In this document: piece after piece, positions 60,764-64,000 of the stretch
How the letters are laid out: the number at the start of each line of letters is the position of its first letter
Numbering within the stretch: position 1 is the first letter of the stretch
Source of the DNA: an uncultured Clostridia bacterium
GTDB lineage: Bacteria > Bacillota > Clostridia > Christensenellales > Borkfalkiaceae
NCBI GenBank assembly: GCA_934271255.1
Contig: CAKQQS010000002.1
Location: forward strand, 1 to 64,000
Direction: 5' to 3'
DNA: 64,000 nt
Notes under the pieces: generated by a model
What the model saw: the letters and a program-made list of their open reading frames with translations, nothing else
The model's database searches: none
Told to the model about the DNA's origin: nothing
Translations under genes and position numbers: made by a program

Positions 60764-63607
60764 TTATTTTTTATTTTTATCGTTTGAAGTTATTTTGTTG
60801 AACAGGAAAGTCAAACAACCCGACAGCGGAATATCGGCAATTATTACCGTTATGGTGAACAGTATGTGATGCCAGTATTCGATCTTGGTTAAGCCGTCGA
60901 ATAACTTGATAGAGCCGATTGTAGCGGTTTTTAGATATATTGCCCAGAAGAAAACCAACGCGGCTATAACGGCGAACATAACGCCTCTGAATACGTTAAA
61001 CGGTTGACACAATCTGAACAAACAAATAAGTCCCGCAAACGTAAGAGCGATAACCGACATCGTTGAATAGATTGCGCTTGCGTGTTCCGCGGTAATCGAC
61101 GGATCGGGCGTTTTCATTATTAACGAGAATATTTGAACGGCGAGAACGCTGAATAACATTAGTAGCGCGCTGGGCAATGCTTTCCCGAATACGTAAGTAA
61201 TGAACTTTCCGCGAACGCGCTTATCGTTTGGTTGCAATGATAAACATAACGATGCAAGACCTATAACTGACAGTTCGAGCATGTTCATCATCGAAGTGGT
61301 GAACGGGTAGGGAATTTGCATGACAAGGCATAAAAGAGCAAACAACGTCGTGAAAATCGTTTTCATTATATATAACGAAGCGGAGTTTTGAATGTTGTTT
61401 ATAACTCTTCTGCCTTCGTGAACGACTTTCGGCATGCTTGAAAAGTTAGAGTCCATCAAGACGATGTTTGAAACGTTTCTTGCAGCCTCGCTTCCCGACG
61501 CTACGGTAATAGCGCAGTCCGCTTCTTTTAAGGCTAGAATGTCGTTTACGCCGTCGCCCGTCATCGCAACGGTAGAACCCGCCGATTTCATCGCTTTGAC
61601 TAAAATGGCTTTTTGTTCGGGCGTAACTCTGCCGAATACGGTGTATTTGTTAGCGACGTTGACTATTTCGCGGTCGCTTAACCCTTCGAGACTTATAAAC
61701 TTTTCGGCATGTTCTACGCCGACTCTTCTCGCAATTTCCGAAACGGTTATCGGGTTATCTCCCGAGATAACTTTAACCTGAACGTCGTTTTCTTTAAACC
61801 ATTTAATCGTGGAAACGGCGTCTTCGCGAATGTTGTCCGAAAGGGTTATGAGAGCCAACGGCTTCATTGACGAAGGTATCGTAAAATCGTTTGCGATAGG
61901 TGTTTTTGAATATGCAAGTACTACGACGCGGAGTCCGAGCGAAGTGTATTGCATAATGAGTTTTTCTAGTTTTTCGGGAACGTCTTTCAATACGAATTCG
62001 GGTGCGCCTACAAGGTAAGTGCCGACGTCCGTAAACGTTGCTCCCGAATATTTTCTGACCGAAGAAAACGGAATGGTTTTTATAGGTTTAAGCAGGTTAT
62101 TGTGTCCGAAATGGTTGTATAGCGCGATTGCCGTTTGGTTGTTGTCGTTTACCGCGCTGAGCAGCGAACCCATTGCTTCCGCAACCGTGTTTGGAGCCGC
62201 GCTGCTTAAAATGATACAATCGTTTACCTTCATTCTTCCGTCAGTAATCGTACCCGTTTTGTCAAGGCACAGCACGTTTACTCGGGCAAGCATTTCGAGA
62301 GAATAAAGGTCGTTTATCATCGTGTTGTTTTTTGCAAGTCTTACAACGCCTAGCGAAAGAGCTAAACTCGTTAACAAAAACATACCCGAAGGAATCATGC
62401 CGATAACTACCGCCGACGTTCTCGTTACTACGGGTGGTAGCGCGTCTTTAAGAGAAGGGTAGTTGCCGTTCGTGTAGTTATTGAAAAACAACGCTACGGC
62501 GATAGGAATTATTATAATACCGATTGCAGTGATGATGAGTTTTAAAGAACGCATCAATTCGGAGTTGGGTTTTTTATATTTTTTCGCTTTTGCCGAAAGT
62601 TTTGAAATATAATTTTGCGCGCCTACGCTTGACGCTCTTGCGTAACAGGAACCGCTTGTGATGAAACTGCCTGCAAACAAAACGTCGCCTTCGCTTTTTT
62701 TGACGGGAATGGATTCGCCCGTTAAAAGAGACTCGTTTACTTCGACCGCGCCGTGTACGAGAACGGAGTCGGTAGGTATTTGGTTGCCTATTTGAAGTAA
62801 AACTATATCATCCAGAACGATCTGTTCTGTCGGAATATCTATTTCGTAACCGTTACGAACGACTTTTGATGTGTTTGACGACATCAATTTAAGTCGGTCG
62901 ATTGCTTTTTTAGCCCTGACTTCCTGAATGATACCTATCAAAGTATTTGCGATAAGCACCAAAACGAAAACGAAGTTCGAGATAGGGGTTTTGAAACAAG
63001 CCATCGCAATTGCAACGCCGATACATAAAAAGTTGAAGAAAGTGCAGGTGTTGGTAATGATTATGCTAGCGTAAGTTTTTGAATACCTTTGCTCGGTTTT
63101 ATTGACTAAATCCTGATTGTTTCTGACTTCGACCTGATGCGACGATAATCCCGTCTGGTAAGACGGGCTGTATCTGTCGACGCTATCGTACGGAACGGGA
63201 GCAAACTTCTTTTTCTTTTTGTTTTTCTTGCTTTCTTTCGGTTTAAAAAGAGATTTGAAATAATCGAAAATAATTTGAATCGAGTTTTTTTCTTTGTCTT
63301 CTTTTAAAATTCTTTCGATTTTTGATTCCGAATCTTCATCAATGTTTTCGTCGAAATCTATATTCTCGTCGTCGTGTTCCGGACTCGTTTCGGTTATCGG
63401 CAAATCGTCTAAATCCGTTTGAACGTAATTTGTTTCCTGGGGTGGCGTATCGTTTTGAGCGGTAACGGTCGTTGCCGTTTCAAAATCGTCGTCGACCGTC
63501 GACTTTGGTATTTCTTCGACAAAATCAAACTCGGGTTGTTCGACTAATCCGTCGCGTACGTCTGCGGCTTGGCTATTCGGTTGTTTTTTGCTTCTTTTTT
63601 TTGCCAT
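60764..63607 (-). CDS. P-type cation ATPase with acidic N-terminal extension
   Basis: A 947-residue membrane pump. Residues 1-165 are a hydrophilic, Asp/Glu- then Lys-rich extension of low complexity. Then come the usual parts: first helix pair, actuator LTGES (about residue 293), phosphorylation motif DKTGT with Asp 449, MTGDGVNDILALKEAD hinge, and six C-terminal helices. In helix M4 the ion-binding motif is IPSGM (Pro 406) where calcium-type pumps have PEGL. This variant is seen in a group of Firmicutes E1-E2 ATPases (Exp7-like), whose ion is not firmly known. It starts nine bases after the leuS stop on the minus strand, with AAAGG upstream, so the two may be co-transcribed. Confidence 0.88.
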   Translation of the reverse strand: MAKKRSKKQPNSQAADVRDGLVEQPEFDFVEEIPKSTVDDDFETATTVTAQNDTPPQETNYVQTDLDDLPITETSPEHDDENIDFDENIDEDSESKIERILKEDKEKNSIQIIFDYFKSLFKPKESKKNKKKKKFAPVPYDSVDRYSPSYQTGLSSHQVEVRNNQDLVNKTEQRYSKTYASIIITNTCTFFNFLCIGVAIAMACFKTPISNFVFVLVLIANTLIGIIQEVRAKKAIDRLKLMSSNTSKVVRNGYEIDIPTEQIVLDDIVLLQIGNQIPTDSVLVHGAVEVNESLLTGESIPVKKSEGDVLFAGSFITSGSCYARASSVGAQNYISKLSAKAKKYKKPNSELMRSLKLIITAIGIIIIPIAVALFFNNYTNGNYPSLKDALPPVVTRTSAVVIGMIPSGMFLLTSLALSLGVVRLAKNNTMINDLYSLEMLARVNVLCLDKTGTITDGRMKVNDCIILSSAAPNTVAEAMGSLLSAVNDNNQTAIALYNHFGHNNLLKPIKTIPFSSVRKYSGATFTDVGTYLVGAPEFVLKDVPEKLEKLIMQYTSLGLRVVVLAYSKTPIANDFTIPSSMKPLALITLSDNIREDAVSTIKWFKENDVQVKVISGDNPITVSEIARRVGVEHAEKFISLEGLSDREIVNVANKYTVFGRVTPEQKAILVKAMKSAGSTVAMTGDGVNDILALKEADCAITVASGSEAARNVSNIVLMDSNFSSMPKVVHEGRRVINNIQNSASLYIMKTIFTTLFALLCLVMQIPYPFTTSMMNMLELSVIGLASLCLSLQPNDKRVRGKFITYVFGKALPSALLMLFSVLAVQIFSLIMKTPDPSITAEHASAIYSTMSVIALTFAGLICLFRLCQPFNVFRGVMFAVIAALVFFWAIYLKTATIGSIKLFDGLTKIEYWHHILFTITVIIADIPLSGCLTFLFNKITSNDKNKK

Positions 63608-63616
63608 TTTTTACCT

Positions 63617-64000
63617 TTAAACAATGATGTTGATTAGTCTGGCGGGAACGATAATTATTTTTTTAATATCGTTGCCGTCGACGAGTTTGATAACGTCGGG
63701 GTTGTTTCTTACGAAAGCGTCCGTTTCTTCTTTCGTTAAGTTGGTAGGAACTATTATTTTCATCTTGATTTTGCTGTTGATTTGAAGCGCGTATTCAACT
63801 TCGTCTTTGACGAGTTTCGATTCGTCGCAAACGGGGTAATCGGATAAAAATACCGATTTTTTATTTCCGAGTTGTTGCCAGAACTCTTCGCTGATATGCG
63901 GAGCGCAAGGCGCTAAAACCTGAACGAACTTTGCAAAAGTTTCTTTAAGTAATCCCGCGATTTTATTTTCGCAAGCGTCGTATTTTTGCATTGCGTTCAA
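63617..64000 (-). CDS. leuS: Leucyl-tRNA synthetase, C-terminal fragment
   Basis: The frame is open to the window's edge; only the last 127 codons are present. The fragment is the end of the anticodon-binding helical domain, with VLAPCAPHISEEFWQQLG (about residue 30 of the fragment), and the small C-terminal domain that contacts the tRNA elbow (NSKIKMKIIVP...PARLINIIV). This combination is characteristic of bacterial LeuRS. The gene runs leftward into the P-type ATPase gene. Confidence 0.93.
   Translation of the reverse strand: MNAMQKYDACENKIAGLLKETFAKFVQVLAPCAPHISEEFWQQLGNKKSVFLSDYPVCDESKLVKDEVEYALQINSKIKMKIIVPTNLTKEETDAFVRNNPDVIKLVDGNDIKKIIIVPARLINIIV

Overview
The window is one contiguous stretch of a moderately low-GC (about 40% by eye) Gram-positive-type chromosome, most like an uncultured gut member of the Clostridia (Christensenellales-like; the rank is inference). 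The reasons are a Firmicutes-style division and cell-wall cluster, a MurE carrying the DNPR motif (meso-diaminopimelate), SpoVG, an AddAB/RexAB recombination pair, many lipobox lipoproteins, no outer-membrane genes, tRNAs with encoded CCA, and TGA read as stop. I see no insertion sequence, prophage, CRISPR array or rRNA.

Layout. 1-243 is the end of a Sel1-repeat protein. 331-494 holds a palindrome, a promoter and a strong hairpin with no gene attached. 528-13458 is a carbohydrate locus: a divergent AraC regulator, a large lipoprotein with Cys/His repeats, a CUT1-type ABC importer (two permeases and a binding lipoprotein), an anchored lectin-like protein, a TIM-barrel-like lipoprotein and a lipoprotein that joins Cys/His repeats to a metallophosphoesterase. 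13799-16639 carries an SGNH-like hydrolase and an alpha-oxoamine synthase divergent from a TetR regulator, with overlapping promoters and an operator. 16770-18250 is a lipoprotein gene whose leader contains a duplicated 98-bp structured element. 18251-25500 is addB, addA and a membrane protein. 25601-27393 (minus) has cysK-cysE and tRNA-Gly/tRNA-Pro. 27519-32957 has a HAD phosphatase and a 1548-residue DUF4011-type helicase with a Vsr-like nuclease domain.

33035-42980 is a second carbohydrate locus: an autoregulated LacI-type regulator, an Lpl-type ABC importer, a nucleoside hydrolase, a secreted protein and two related beta-propeller lipoproteins. Two matching operators, one before the regulator gene and one before the first permease gene, link the parts.

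43189-60746 is housekeeping: tRNA-Ser, rpsT, murI, then mraZ-rsmH-ftsL-ftsI-murE-mraY-murD-ftsW-murA-divIB-ftsA-ftsZ, a small orphan gene with its own promoter and terminator, upp, spoVG and murC. murF, murG and murB are absent from the cluster and murA sits where murG/murB usually lie. A P-type ATPase gene and the 3' end of leuS close the window on the minus strand.

The items most worth following up are the tandem structured element at 17903-18130, the two leaderless-looking genes (murC and the HAD gene), the LacI operator pair, the small basic protein at 58047-58232, the orphan operator/promoter at 331-388, the Cys/His-repeat lipoproteins and the stand-alone helicase-nuclease. All functions come from motif recognition by eye; no database search or structure prediction was run.
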